Assembly: GCA_014607495.2 (NCBI GenBank)
Contig: CP053171.1
Location: 1,612,001-1,676,000 of the forward strand
DNA from: Carposina sasakii
Lineage: Eukaryota > Arthropoda > Insecta > Lepidoptera > Carposinidae
Direction: 5' to 3'
DNA: 64,000 nucleotides
The position numbers were made by a program, and so were the translations under genes. The stretch's first letter is position 1. Every line of letters begins with the position of its first letter. Below, piece by piece: positions 63,727 through 64,000 of this stretch. The notes beneath the pieces are model-generated. The model ran no database searches. It was not told where the DNA came from and worked only from the letters and a program-made list of their open reading frames with translations.

Positions 63727-64000
63727 CTAAAATTTGGAATTCCCGTTTGTCCCGTTCCCGTTGGAATTTCAGAAAATCCGTTCTTAATGGTCTACTCTAC
63801 CCCTTAACAAACATACACACCAAATTTCACCTGTGTACTTCAAACGGTTTTTTTATACTTAATGAACAAGCTTTTGTTCCGGTACAGTGGAAATTTCGGT
63901 AAAAATTTGGAGTTCCTGTCTGCCCCGTTCCCATGGGAATTTCGGGAAATACATTCTTAGTGCTCTCTTACACCCTAACGAACATACACATCAAATTTTA
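63727..64000. repeat. Diverged direct repeat at window edge
   Basis: Two copies about 173 bp apart share ggaattcccgtttgtcccg / ggagttcctgtctgccccg and aacatacacaccaaatttca. It runs past the window end and may be a LINE 3' region. No htt exon is visible in 63391-64000. Confidence 0.6.

Overview
This is a eukaryotic, AT-rich, transposon-dense window that looks like a moth or butterfly (Lepidoptera) genome. It has spliced genes with short exons and canonical GT-AG introns, TTAGG-type telomere-like runs, and many copies of MITEs, tRNA-derived SINEs and LINE 3' ends of kinds familiar from Lepidoptera. Almost all open frames longer than 60 codons are exons or repeat noise. No prokaryotic operons, CRISPR arrays or similar features are present.

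Two host protein genes lie on the minus strand. The main one is the huntingtin (HTT) orthologue. I resolved 42 consecutive coding exons from 63390 down to the stop codon at 14096. They sum to 8,639 coding bases, about 2,878 residues. Every junction keeps the reading frame, and the order of conserved blocks follows the human protein. The first few hundred codons (about 250-320 residues by alignment to human HTT) lie beyond base 64000. Exons are labelled w1 (63257-63390) to w42 (14096-14521) in transcription order. Downstream is a complete six-exon gene (10404 to 1838, 237 codons) for a four-helix membrane protein of the clarin family. It was assembled by matching splice phases.

A U2 spliceosomal snRNA gene (36060-36245, minus strand) sits inside an HTT intron. 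It keeps the branch-point recognition sequence and a compensated stem IIa, so it is probably functional.

The largest mobile element is a 4.0-kb errantivirus-like LTR element (20225-24261, minus strand) in the HTT intron between w37 and w38. It has a primer binding site, a polypurine tract, a truncated gag start and an intact env-like frame of 628 codons. It has no protease, reverse transcriptase or integrase. About ten 77-78-bp tandem repeats fill its leader. Its LTRs look identical over 225 bp, so it is recent. Its upstream LTR lacks 27 bp, and a 31-bp copy of the flank lies there instead.

The rest is introns and intergenic DNA made largely of repeats: several MITE families (including hAT-like copies and long foldbacks), SINEs with pol III boxes, LINE tails, and three tandem arrays (30 bp x4, 78 bp x10, 35 bp x6). 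The 57-bp 3' end of HTT exon w23 is duplicated downstream with usable splice sites and an open frame.
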